This document shows positions 1 through 11,272 of a DNA stretch of 64,000 nt, piece by piece. Source of the DNA: Aquanectria penicillioides (taxonomy: Eukaryota > Ascomycota > Sordariomycetes > Hypocreales > Nectriaceae); NCBI GenBank assembly GCA_003415625.1, contig PYIU01000001.1, positions 1,612,001 through 1,676,000 of the forward strand, given 5' to 3'. Numbering within the stretch: the stretch's first letter is position 1; every line of letters starts with the position of its first letter. Made by a program: the position numbers and the translations under genes. The notes under the pieces were generated by a model. That model ran no database searches, was not told the origin of the DNA, and was given only the letters and a program-made list of their open reading frames with translations.

Positions 1-2720
1 ATAATACATTAAAAATATATTAAAGGTTCTATAAAGACTCTATAAGGCATAATTATATATTAAGCTATTTAAATATATATTTTATTAATAAAAGGTAGAG
101 TTTTTAAAGTATATAATAACTTAAAAAGGCCTAAAAATAAAGTTAAGTAAAGTGCAAGCAATTGCTAAATAGAAGCTACTTTAAATATATTAAGAGGTCT
201 AGATATTCTTAGGCTTTTGCAATTTCTATAGGAAATTTATCCTAAAATACTTAAGTATAATTAGCTTGCTAATAGTAATGCTAAAAGGCAGTAAAAAAGG
301 CTATAAAATAGAAGAGTTTATTTAGAGCCTAAAAGCTAAAAAGGCATTTTAAGAACTAAAAAAGGCTTTTTATTCTATAATTATTTTATAATATTAAAAC
401 CCTATTCTATATACTAAAGTAAAGATAAATGCATCCCTTAAAGTAATAGCTAGTATTCTATCTTAATTAATAAAAGACTAATAGAGACTAATTGCATATT
501 AGTTAAAAAAGCTCTTAAATATAGAACAATACTAAGCAATAGGCTAATAGAAGCTTTTAGCTATTATAGAAAGCCTAAAGCACTAAAGCTATTATCTACT
601 AAAACTATTAAAAAAGTTCCTAATACTAATAGATTATAAAGCCCTAAAAGGTATAGTTTTTATATTAGCATAAGACTTTTAAGGAAGGCTTGCCTATTAA
701 GTCTATTAATTAGTATTTTTTAACTTTAATATATAGCATTAGCTAAAGAAGTTAAACCTAGCTAATAAACTATCTAAATATTTTAATTATATATAAGGAG
801 AAATCTTCTATTAGGATATAATCCCTATACTATTAGTAAAGCTTTAATTAATAGATAAGCTATTGCTAAATATATATAGAATGATTGTAAGTTTAAAGGG
901 CAAAACCCTAACTGCTAGGGCATATATATAAACTATAAGAGCTAGCCTTAAAAGAGTAAAGCCTATAATAGTTAAAGGAAGAGAGATGCCTTTACCTTTA
1001 AGGCTAGGTTTAACTATTAAATCAAACAATTACTATTAAAGCTTAACTATTTCTATTATTACTATATATGCCTAAAAGGGGGTAGTGCTATTATATAGCA
1101 ATTAAAGTACACTTAGCAAATAGTAGTAAAAAAGACTAACCAAAAGGAACTGCTTAAAGCTAAGGTTATTATATTAAAATAGTACATTTTATACTTAATT
1201 ATAATTAAGCTTATAAAGGGTAAAATAGCATTTTTATTGCAACTATTTTATAAGCTAAAAGACCTTATCTATAGATTATAGGCTAATAATAAATTTTATT
1301 AATAGCAAATAATAAAGGTTTACTTAATAGCTAAAAAGAAAAAAAACTACTATTATAATAAATAAAGTACTCTTTTCTATAAAGGAAAATTAATAATTCT
1401 TAATTAAAAAACATTATAAATAGAGATTCTATAAAGGCACTATAATAACCCTAAAATAGAGTATATAGAAGCCGCTAAGACCTTAAATCTTATTAGCTAA
1501 AAATTCCATTAAAAGAATATTATAGAAAATATAAAAGACTATATACTATAATATTAGTAATGCTAAGGTATATATATACTAAAGTATAGGCCCTATAGGC
1601 AACTTTAATTACTACTATTACTAGTATACCTATTTTAAGAAATAAGCATAAACTTTATTATAGGGCTGCCTAATAGTGCTTACTTTAATGGTAAGGAATA
1701 CAATACAATTTTAGTAATTATATACTATATAATAAAGTATACTATATTTATCCCTACTAAAAAGTTACTTATAGCAATGCAATTAGTAAAATTACTCTAT
1801 AAGCAGGTAGAATGCTAATTTAATACCCTAAAAGGCATTATAAACAATAGGGATAAGCTCTTTATTAGCCAGTTTTAAAAAGACCTAATAAAAGAGTAGG
1901 CAACTATTTATTAACTATTTATAGTATACTATCCCTAAATAAATAGCTAAATAAAGTGCATTAATTAAGTCCTAAAGAAGTATCTATAAGTATATACTAA
2001 AGGCTTACCCTAAAGATAGGCAGTATAACTCCTAAAGGTAGAATTTATATATAATAATAGCTAATATAGCACTATTAATGTATTGCTAATATAAGCCCTT
2101 TATAGTTATTACCTAAAGGTTATAAAATATATTCTATAATAAATAAAGACTTAAGTTTAGGGCATTATAAAATGCATTATAATTATTTAATAAATATATA
2201 ATAAGGTATAGAAGTGCTAGCAATAAGCAGTAAAGTCTTAAATTAAATATTATAATAAAAATTATATACCTAAAGAGTATAAAAAAGAAAATATAATAGA
2301 GCTATTTATTAAGAATTTCTACTTTAAGAATAAAAAGCTAGCTTTAAGATTTATTAAGGTTGCAATAGCTAATAGAGTTAGTAAATAGATATATTAGGTA
2401 TATTTACTAAAATAATACTAAAGGATATATAATATATTTTTAATAGCACTTTTAAAACTATAATTAAAGATACGCTAAGCTAACAATAAATAATCGACTA
2501 GCCTCTATAAGCTAAAAGATAAAAAAGATAAATAAAAAATTAAAAAAATAGTATTTTATAAAAAGATAGAAAGAGATAAATTCTATTAGGTTAAGTGATT
2601 AAAATAGCTAATAGAATATAATATTTAAGAGCCTTTAAGTTACTTAATAAATGCATAAAATAAAGTGCATAAATACTATAAGTAAATAAAGTAAATCTAT
2701 TAAAAATAGAACAATAAACT
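1..2720 (+). mobile_element. RIP-degenerate Ty3/gypsy chromovirus, 3' part of pol
   Basis: No open frame survives, but reading through stops on the + strand recovers the order of a gypsy polyprotein. The RT thumb is recognisable at about 190-260 (a FLGF-NFYRKFI-like stretch), followed by RNase H at about 330-800 (ILSQ, RLIAY, LLAIIES, then DYKALK in place of the usual DHKNL). The integrase lies at about 1390-1990 (FIIGLP, ILVIIYYIIKY, then GIPKGIINNRDKLF). The linker after integrase (NKKLALRFIK) is near 2330. A chromodomain is visible at about 2520-2700 (FYQVK, then EPLSYLINA). Stops fall mostly where CAG, CAA or TGG would be expected, as RIP produces. Gag, protease and most of RT lie left of the window. 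The chromodomain, which targets related elements to heterochromatin, marks it as a chromovirus. Identity is confident; exact edges are not. Confidence 0.85.
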
Positions 2721-4900
2721 ATAATACTAAATAATTAATTAATAATCAATAAGTATATATTAAACCAATTAATTAAAAGATTAACTATTAATTAATTTAC
2801 TAAAAAACTATATTTAATGCTATTATAGGTTGCTATATAGTAAAAAGAGTAAAATAATATAATAATAAAAAAGGCACTATTAAGGGTTGCTATACTTAAA
2901 TTAATTATTAAATAAAAAACTAAAATATATTAATAAGAATTAATAGACAATTAAATAGACTTTTTTAACGCTTAATAAATACTATAATAAATTATAATAG
3001 TAAGAGTAGCCCTTGCCTTTCTTAATGCAAAAGCTGCCTTAGCCTTTTTTAGTATAAAAGCAACCTTAGGTTTCTTTACTATAGGGCTAAAAGAAAAAGC
3101 AAAAGGCTTTAGGACTGCTAAAAAAGATAGAGGTATAGCAATAATAAAACTAAAAAAGCAATAAGCGCTTACTAAATGCTTGCCCTTACCCTTATAAGTA
3201 AGAATAGCAGTAAGAATATCTTTATTATTATTATTGCTATTGCTAATAGTAAAGTTAAATGCACTCCTAAAAGACTAAGCTAAAATTAAAGAAAGCATAA
3301 TAAATTATTAAGTATATAATAGACTAGCAATACTATTAATAATAGGTATTAGCAATATAATAGTAAGGGCTGCCTACCTTTTAAGAAAAGGTTAAGAAAG
3401 GGGCAGTAAAGCCTTATATAAATTCTTATTAAATAAAAAGGGAATGCTTAAGTAAGCTAATACTATAGTATTAGTTTCTAAAGCTAAAGTAAGGCACTAA
3501 ATGTTTATAGAAAGGCAAGCAATTAATAGGGCTATAGGCTTCTTAAGCCTAATAATAAACTTGCCTTAAGATTTAATAGACTTAATAAAAAGTATAGTAA
3601 AGGCAGTATATTTATTAATAGTATAAATAAAGGTACTATTTATATTATTAGCTATAAATAACTTACTATTAAAAACATTACTTTTATTATTAAGGCTAAA
3701 ACCCTTAATATTATTAAATAGAGGGCCACTAATTGCTTTACAATAAATAAAAGGGTAATTAATATACTTTATAATAACCTAAAGAGTAGAATTCTTATAA
3801 TAAAGCTATAAGGCTTTTAATATATAAAGGGCTATTGCAATTAGCTATTTAAATAGACTATATTTTTTAGTAATATCTATAAAAGTCTTATATATATACT
3901 AAAGGGCATTAAATAAGCAGTTTAAATTATAAAGCAAACTATTATTATAAATATAAAAAGGAATAATTAAGGTAAAATAATTATAAAGATACTTAAAACT
4001 ATTAAAAATAAATTAATACTAATATAAATTAGTAATAAATAATTAATAAATAACTAATAAAGAAATACTTACCTAAAACTAAAAATTTAAAATAAAGAGG
4101 TTATAAAGTAAAGCTACTTCCTTAAGTTAATGCTAGGCAGACTATACAGTAAAAATAGTATAGCAATAAAGGCCTTTCTTAATAGCATTATAGATATAAT
4201 GCTAGGCATTAGCAGTAAACTTAATAGTATATATAAAGTGCTAATACTTAATATATAAAAAAGAGTTATTATTAAAGTTAGGCTTATTAATAAGGCAAGC
4301 TTTAATAAGGCAATTTTAATATTAAACTGCAATTAGTTAAAGCTTATTAAGGATCTAAATAAAATAAGCAAAAAATAAATAAAAAACACTAAATAATATA
4401 CTGCACTATAAGATTAATTAGCACCTTAATAAACTATATATTAAACAATCTATAAATTAATATAGTAAATAAAAGAAAAATTATTATATTTCTATAAAAG
4501 GCAATAAAAGCAAGGACTTTTATCTATAAACTAATTAATAAAAGGATTGCTATAATACTATTTCTAATAGACTAATACTAAAAGGGCCTAAAAAAGAAAA
4601 GATATTATAAAAAGTTTAATAAAGATATAGCAAATAAATTAAATTATTATATAAAATATAAAGAAAAAAAGAAAAGGTTAAAGTTTATATAATAAACTAT
4701 TAACTAAATATTATAAAGCAGTTTATACTATAGTAAGTCACTACTAACTAAAATAGACTATTATAATATAAAATAATAATAATAATAATATTATATAAAT
4801 ATAACCTAAAATAATTACTATAGAACCAATAAATAATTGCAAAATATTTAAGCATATATATAAATAAATTATAGGGCAATTATAATATATATATAAGCAG
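2721..4900. repeat. RIP-mutated AT-rich repeat of unknown identity
   Basis: This stretch has the same base signature as the adjoining chromovirus: TpA is very common, CpG is nearly absent, and CpA/TpG survive mainly inside GCA/TGC. I found no readable conserved domain. On the minus strand at about 2990-3180 there is a lysine/alanine-rich conceptual translation, and a 72-codon hydrophobic open frame at 4114-4332. Neither is convincing. It may be a second element in the opposite orientation or non-coding sequence of the first. Confidence 0.6.
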
Positions 4901-5600
4901 TAATAATCTTAAGCCTAAAGGACTAGGCTTAAGAGGAAAGGGGATAATTATAAAGAGATAGAGAACTTACCTTAATAGATAGTGGGGCTTTTAAGTATAG
5001 CTATATAGATATACTGCCATACCTTAAATAAAAGATATATTGCTAAGCAGTAGACTAACGCTTAGCAAATTAAAGCTTATATATAATATATAAGTTACCT
5101 AAAGACCTATCTTATATCACCCTAATCAGCCAACCCTTACAAAAACGCTTTCTATTATAATTTATAACTATTCTATTATTCCTATCTATTAAATAGATAG
5201 TATTTATAAAGTAATTAAAAACGCCTATATATAATAATAAATACTAAGCAAATAATACTAATAAAAATGCAATAAATATAAAAATAAAATAAAAGTATAA
5301 AATAAAGATAGAAAGCTATAAATAAGGTATAGAATCAATAAATAAATAGTAAATAAGAAATATATTAAACCTGCCTTTAGTAAATTTAGGGGGATATATT
5401 AAACCTAAGGTATTCTATATATAGGGAAATACTAAAACGCATTTTAGATTATAGAAATAAAGCTTAAAATGATTGAATGAAGGTTATATAAATATAATGT
5501 AGCTCTATTAGGTCTAGCGCAACCCGACCCCTCTTTTAGAGCCTGAGCGATAAAGCAAGGCTGGAAGGGATAAGAACAAAATAAGAATACACACAATTAT
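4900..5600. repeat. Possible retrotransposon LTR/3' end remnant (tentative)
   Basis: A purine run (GAGGAAAGGGGATAA) at about 4930-4947 resembles the polypurine tract that precedes a 3' LTR, and a second (TTAGGGGGATA) is near 5387. GC content rises gradually from about 5090, and by 5500-5600 the sequence reads as a normal mix of bases. I could not find matching LTR copies or a target-site duplication inside the window, so the LTR reading is only a suggestion. Confidence 0.3.
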
Positions 5601-5618
5601 ACAACTGGTTCAGTTCAA

Positions 5619-6430
5619 CAAATGGAAAGGTGGCAATAAAACCTATAACTGCATTGCATGCATAACCATTTAAATATCTTTACATATAAATTAAATAAAA
5701 ATGAAATAAAATTAAATTAAATAATGCTTTATATAATATATATAAATTTAAAATAAAATATAAAAGATTTTTAAAAATAAAGATTTAAATTAAAAAATAA
5801 AATTATAAATATTAAAAGCTTATTATATAATATATAAAATAAATATATAAATATATATATTAAATTTAAACTTTTAAATATTATATTAAGATTTTAATAT
5901 TTAATAAATTATCTTTAAATTATTTTATATAAAATATTTTATTTTTAAATAATATTTAATATTTAATTTAAAATATAAATAAAATATTTAAATAGTTCTT
6001 TTTATTTTATATATTATATTATTAATAAAATATATTTTAATAAAATTTTATTTTAATTAAATATTATAATTTTATTTATAATAAAATTATATATAAAAGT
6101 TTAAAAATATTAAATATAAATTAAATAAAAAGTATTAAAATAAAAGTAAATATATAAAAATATTATATATTTTATATTATAAAATATATTTATATATACT
6201 TTATTAATATAGCTATATTAAAAAAGATATAAGTATTATAATAATTAATAAATTAATTATAAATATTAAAATAATATATATAATAAAATCTATTTTATAA
6301 TATTATTTATACTATAAGTAAATATTTTATATATAATTTTCTTTATTTTTAAATAATTTATTGCTTGCTCTATTAAAATAGTTATAGCATGCGATGCAGT
6401 TACGGGTTTTGTTGCCACCTCTCCATTGGA
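5619..6430. mobile_element. ~0.8 kb terminal-inverted-repeat element with an almost pure A/T core
   Basis: The left end (5619-5672, containing GGTGGCAATAAAACC) and the right end (about 6376-6428, reverse complement containing GGTGGCAACAAAACC) are inverted copies about 50 bp long. They differ almost only by transitions: AAAGG/AGAGG, AATAAAACC/AACAAAACC, CCTA/CCCG, GCATTGC/GCATCGC. All of these have the RIP direction. The right arm is the less mutated one. No transposase frame exists, so this is a non-autonomous (MITE-like) or gutted DNA transposon. The core from 5701 to 6360 holds only 24 G/C among 660 bases by my hand count. Confidence 0.75.
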
Positions 6431-6437
6431 GAGGTGG
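6415..6437. repeat. Perfect 10-bp hairpin at the right edge of the TIR element
   Basis: CCACCTCTCC, a 3-base loop (ATT), then GGAGAGGTGG. The left arm is the end of the right TIR. The right arm lies outside the element and reads like the outer end of another TIR in the opposite orientation, as if two element ends abut. A second perfect palindrome, GTGACTAGTCAC, follows at 6442-6453. Confidence 0.8.
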
Positions 6438-6439
6438 GG

Positions 6440-7747
6440 GCGTGACTAGTCACTCAACCCAGTGGGTAGGTGGGTCTCGGCTAGTTGCAGCGTAATTCTT
6501 TACCCTTCTGGTGCTGAAGCAGCAACGCACGGCCAAGGCAACGCGTGGTGTTGACGAGCGAGGAAGCGACTTCACAGCAGTGCGGTGTCCAATTTCGGAT
6601 TCGGGGATTCACTGAATGGTGTAACAGGATTCACAACTGGGCCAACTGATAGCGAATTTCATTTATGATTGCGGGTCAACTCCATTTTTCCCCATGTCCT
6701 GATCTGCCGACACCGTTCCCCCTCTGTTGCGTCCCCATTTCCTCCCCTCCCCACAGCCCCGCCATTGGGACGAAAAACGTGGGACCACGAGAGGCTTCAC
6801 GTCTGGGGATGCAACGTTTCGAACAGAATGCGACCTGTTTTGGGGGTATGGATAGCCCCAAAGATCGCTGATCCCATGCGAGCCTATCTTGCTGTATCTC
6901 GTCATGCGTAGACGCAGAATCCGTCAACGGTCAACTCGGCCAGTCAGGGTCCAGGCTCGACGCAAAGTATATGTTGATGCTTGCCCCCGGCAGGAAAAAG
7001 AGGGAAAAATTTTCATCTTCTAAAATGCCTCCAAGTCCTTGAACGGCGCTCCGCTGCCGAACAGCCGCGCAACCTTTACACCAAGCCATGACACGAGATC
7101 GAACTTTTGCTATCTCGATGCAACGGTTCCAACACTTCCAGCTTCTAGCAGTCAGAATTTTTCGTAATGAGGGCCGGCGGCTATCAGCCGAGAACCAAAA
7201 GCAGCAACCCATGTGCCGATTCAAGTGCGGGGAGCCGCTACGAGTCGCTGCCAGTCACGGGGACGGCCATGCTTATCTCGCATCCCATGACTAAGGCTGC
7301 CGCCGGCGGTGAATTTCCTTTATCGCCGCCATCTTATCACCCAGAATAGACTTTGTCCAGGGCACAAAGGCAGTTCTCGGGGCAAGATTTAGCGGCCGGC
7401 CGCCGCGCTGCGAACGCTGCGAGCGCTGCGAACCGCACGCTGGGCGTTGTCCATTAGGTGACACGGTAACGGGTCCGCTGCGCCGCCCGACAGCTAGGAG
7501 GCTTATCTGTTGCCAGGGCCTGCAGTGGCTTGATCCTACCCGACCGTTCGTGCAGCGATGCCGTCAAACCCACTGTCGAGGCCGCCGCCGGTTCGGCCAC
7601 ACCGTCACCGTCTGCGGGTAGTCGCCGACAAAAGGTTTATATAAAGAGAGCAGATCTCGCCCCGAATATTCAGCCTTTGTACTCGTAGTATCAGAGTGAT
7701 AGAGAGCAATTGAGTTTCGGCACAACAGCTTAGAAACCCTTCCCGCG
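6440..7747. other. Gene-free upstream region of the ACS-family permease
   Basis: Base composition returns to normal at about 6400. No frame here shows conserved protein features. The stretch contains a candidate CRE1 motif GCGGGG at 7227-7232, a short tandem repeat of three 9-mers (CGCTGCGAR) at 7406-7432, and a TATA-like TTTATATAAA at 7636-7645, about 100 bp before the start codon at 7748. Confidence 0.6.
7636..7645 (+). promoter_or_regulatory. TATA-like box of the ACS-family permease gene
   Basis: TTTATATAAA lies about 100 bp upstream of the ATG at 7748, in a GC-rich context, at a spacing usual for a fungal core promoter with a short leader. Confidence 0.5.
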
Positions 7748-9437
7748 ATGCATCACCAACCCGAAACAGCCCCCGCCGAGGCCGGCGAAAAGGCCCGCCC
7801 CGACTCGTACATCAACGATGCCCCCGAGAAGGGCGAGGTCACCAACATTTCCGCCTCATGGAGCATCGACCCGGAAGCCGAACGACGAATTGTCTGGAAG
7901 TTTGATCTCCGCATCCTGCCCCTGTTGGCCGTCATGTATCTCTTCAACAGTCTCGACAAGAGTAACATGGGAAATGCAAAGACCGCCGGTCTGACCAAGG
8001 ATCTCGGACTCGAGGGCAACCAGTACAACATCCTGCTCTCCGTAAGCCTTCCAAGCACAACTATTCCACCAGCGCGCAACTCGTACTAATTCTATCAAAA
8101 CAAAGGTCTTCTTCATTCCCTATGTCCTGGCAGCTCCCTTCCTGGGTCTTCTCGGCAAGAAGTTCGGCCCTTCTCGAGTTTTGCCCTGCATGATGGCTGT
8201 CTTCGGATCCATGACTTTGCTCACTGCTGCTGCCAAGAACTTCTCTGGACTCTTCGCCCTGCGATGGTTCTTGGGAATGTCCGAGAGTGCTTTCTTCCCC
8301 CTGGTCATCTACTACCAGGTATGTAGAATCGCGCCACAGCTGCAGCAACTAGGATCTCAACGCTGACTATAATCCTAGACGACCTTCTATCGACGAGGTG
8401 AACTCGCCAGGCGTCTTGCCATCTTCTACGCTGGATCCGGTATCGCCAGCGCTTTCTCCGGTCTTCTTGCTTTCGGTACCTTCCAGATCGAGGGCGGAGC
8501 TCTGCCTGCTTGGAAGTATCTCTTCGTTGTTGAGGGAGCTGGTACTTTGATTGTCGCTGGCTTTGCATTCTGGTTCCTCCCTTACGACGGAGCCACCGCT
8601 TGGTTCCTGACTCCCGAGGAAAAGGAGCTTGCTCACTACCGTCTGCAGATGGACTCGTCCTCGGTCGTCGGTGAGGAGTTCAACCTTCGTGAGGCCGCTA
8701 AGATCTTGAGGCACCCTACCTCTTGGGCCATCCTCCTGATCCAGGTCTGCCTCGGTGTCCCCCTGCAGGGTGTCCAGCTTTATCTCCCCGTCATTGTCAA
8801 GCGTCTGGGCTACAGCACCATCAAGACCAATCTCTACACCGTGGCCCCCAACATCACCGGTGCCGTCATGCTTCTTGTCCTTGGTTTCTGCTCCGATTTC
8901 ACCAAGCTGCGATTCCCCTTCGTCGCCCTAGGCTTTGCTTTCACGCTCACCGGCTTCATCATTTACGCCTGCGTCAACGTTACCACTCAGTTGCAAGTCG
9001 CCTATTTTGCCTGTTTCATGATGACTTGGGGAACCTCTGCCCCCTCCGTCATTCTGGATGTCTGGTACAACAACAACATTGCCAACGAAAACCGACGAAT
9101 CATGCTTACCACCATCGGCGTGCCAATGGCCAACGTCATGGGTCTAGTCGCGTAAGTGCAATTAAAAATTATCTTACTCAAACACTCTCAAGCTAACTGT
9201 GAATATAGGTCAAACATCTTCCAGGACAAGGATGCTCCCAAGTACTTCCCTGCTCTCATCACCACCGCTTCGTTTGGAGCAGCTGGCTGCATCACCACTG
9301 TCCTTTTAGGCGTGTGGATGATTCACGACAACAAGCGCCGAGACAAGGAGGAGGGCGTCAAGGCCAGAGCTCGCGATATCCCCACAGAGCTTCTCGCAGC
9401 AGGACCAGCCAGCCCAGCTTACCGCTGGTATCTGTAG
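7748..9437 (+). CDS. MFS transporter, allantoate permease (Dal5/ACS anion:cation symporter) family
   Basis: Four exons (7748-8041, 8106-8318, 8379-9151, 9209-9437) give 502 residues, the usual size of fungal Dal5-like permeases. The charged N-terminal tail (about 50 residues) is followed by the family start (ERRIVWKFDLRILPLL, then YLFNSLDKSNMGNAK), a short loop between TM2 and TM3, and a central loop of about 60 residues before TM7 (ILRHPTSWAILLIQ). The C-terminus ends in a hydrophilic tail. Members carry carboxylates, vitamins or ureides across the plasma membrane by proton symport; the substrate here cannot be read. It converges tail to tail with the SDR gene at 9641 (203 bp between stops). 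Its placement suggests uptake of a sugar acid or related metabolite for the cluster, which is inference. Confidence 0.92.
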
Positions 9438-9640
9438 GAGGCTTTTGAAAAATGAAGATGGAGAGAAAAAAGGAGGGCTAGAAATAGAAAATATTAGAAG
9501 CCACATGAATATAATGCGTCACGTTCAAATCAAATGCCCTAAATTGAGCCTTGTCCAACAGCAGGCGAACTCCCTACGGTGAATCTGATCTTCATGGCAA
9601 TCGTAAATATTTTATTTTCTAGATTATTATTATCATTTTC

Positions 9641-10552
9641 TCAAGGCAGAGTGTATCCACCATCAATGACGATGTTCGCGCCTTGATCCATATGTCATTA
9701 TCATCATGTATTAAGCAGTGGTTGGGGCACCTACCAGTCATGTAGCTGCTGGCATCGCTAGCCAGGAAGACGTAGGATCCTTTCAATTCGGCGGCCTCGC
9801 ATAGTCTTGCACCTGGAATCATGCCAAACCATTTGTCTCTCCATTCCTTGGGATGGACCTCCAGCATCTCTGTGGCGATGAAACCCTGCCCATGGTTAGT
9901 TTAGAGCCTGAGAATACTAGACGATGCCACTTACAGGGGAAACACAGTTGACGCGCGCAAATGACGTCCACTCTACAGCAAGACTCTTTGCAAGATGCAC
10001 AACGGCCGCCTTGCTAGCATTGTACGCGGCTTGGGTTTGGGGCACATTGACCAAGATGGCGCTGACGCTGGCGGTGAAAATGATGCTGCCGCGGGTCTTG
10101 GTGCCCTTCATGACATTGGCAGCAGCCTGTGCAGTCCAGAAGGCACCATTGAAGTTGACATCGATAATCTGGCGCCACTTGTCCTCGGGGTAGTCCTCAG
10201 CGGCAATGTGATCAGCGATACCGGCGTTGGCAACCACAATGTCCAAGCCTCCGAGGTCTTTAGCAGCCGTCTCAACAACCGAAATCACTGCCGCTCGGTC
10301 GGTGACGTTGCACTGGTAAGCCTTAACAACGCGACCAGGGTTTGCAGAGGATAATGAAGCAAGCAGGGAAGAGATTTCGTCTCCTGAGGTGGTTGAGTAA
10401 GTGATGGCAACTGATGCACCCGCCTCGAGCAGACCTGTGGCAACTTGCAGGCCAATTCCTCGGGATCCTCCGGTCACCAGTGCAGTCTTGCCCTCCAGGG
10501 AGAAGTGCGAGAGCACAGGGGCAGTGGGATTAGGGTGCGCAGCAAGAACCAT
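9641..10552 (-). CDS. Short-chain dehydrogenase/reductase, sorbose/xylulose reductase type
   Basis: Three exons on the minus strand (10552-9935, 9885-9735, 9681-9641) give 269 residues. The cofactor motif TGGSRGIG is at residues 27-34, NAG near 115, the catalytic serine region (FTASVS) near 155, and YNASK near 176. The protein ends in IVIDGGYTLP, as in the Sou1/ARDH/mannitol-dehydrogenase group of fungal SDRs, which reduce ketoses (sorbose, fructose, xylulose, ribulose) to polyols with NADPH or oxidise polyols with NAD. The apparent C-terminus at the end of exon 1 is a read-through into an intron; splicing restores the PGFIATEM stretch. It lies between the permease and the MDR gene. The exact sugar is undetermined. 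Confidence 0.92.
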
Positions 10553-11272
10553 GTTGACTAGGAAGGGAGGTGGTGTGAGAGAATGGATACATAGAAATGC
10601 AACCCTGAATTAATGGATCAAAGTATGGAAATTTAAAGTAGAATGCAGCTTGATGCGCGAGTCTCTGTACTTGACGGCCAACCGCCAAACGGTCACCTTC
10701 CTATCTCCGGCTCACCCTCTCCGGTGGCACATATGCCGATCGTGACTGATGGGATGGAGTGTGAGTGGAGTTGCGGGGTTAGGGTGACTGTCAACCGCAA
10801 GCTCTCATACCGCAGACGGACAAGATGGCCGTTGAGCAATTGTTAGGTGATGATACCCTCGCTTCCTAGTGCAGGTCTCATTATGCTATTTCAGTGAACT
10901 AAACTGGATTTGTTTCGTTGCCATGATCTTGATCTGTTTAAAGCTTGGGCAGGATTACGTGCAATCCCGCAAGAGGTTGAAAGAGAGCCCGCGCGAAAGC
11001 ACAAGCAATCCCCCCCCTATCTAGCATCTAAACCTCCAACTCGGGGGAAAAAACTATGAACGCAATTAAAACACAAGCTTCACCATTCCTATCAAGTGTA
11101 GTTGCTACGGCCGGACATTTAAGGAGTTTCAAGAATATCATCGTAGAGGTATAGGGTATGGCCAGGACTAATGTTTGGCCAGATGCAAATCGATAAGTGA
11201 CAAGGACTCAACATATCAGCAATCCAAGAGAAGTTCCGAAAATTATTTTAATTTAGCCTATTCGTCCTATTT
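10553..11272. other. Intergenic region between SDR and MDR genes
   Basis: This 720 bp region contains the promoter of the SDR gene on its left and the 3' flank of the MDR gene on its right. I see no coding feature. A run of CCCCCCC occurs near 11010. Confidence 0.5.

Noticed and set aside
4114..4332. 72-codon hydrophobic minus-strand open frame in the AT-rich island
   Set aside because: Ile/Leu-rich translation is what AT-rich mutated DNA yields by chance.
5701..6360. Mitochondrial DNA insertion (NUMT) as origin of the A/T core
   Set aside because: GC of about 4% is below fungal mitochondrial genomes, no mitochondrial gene is readable, and the segment is bounded by inverted repeats.
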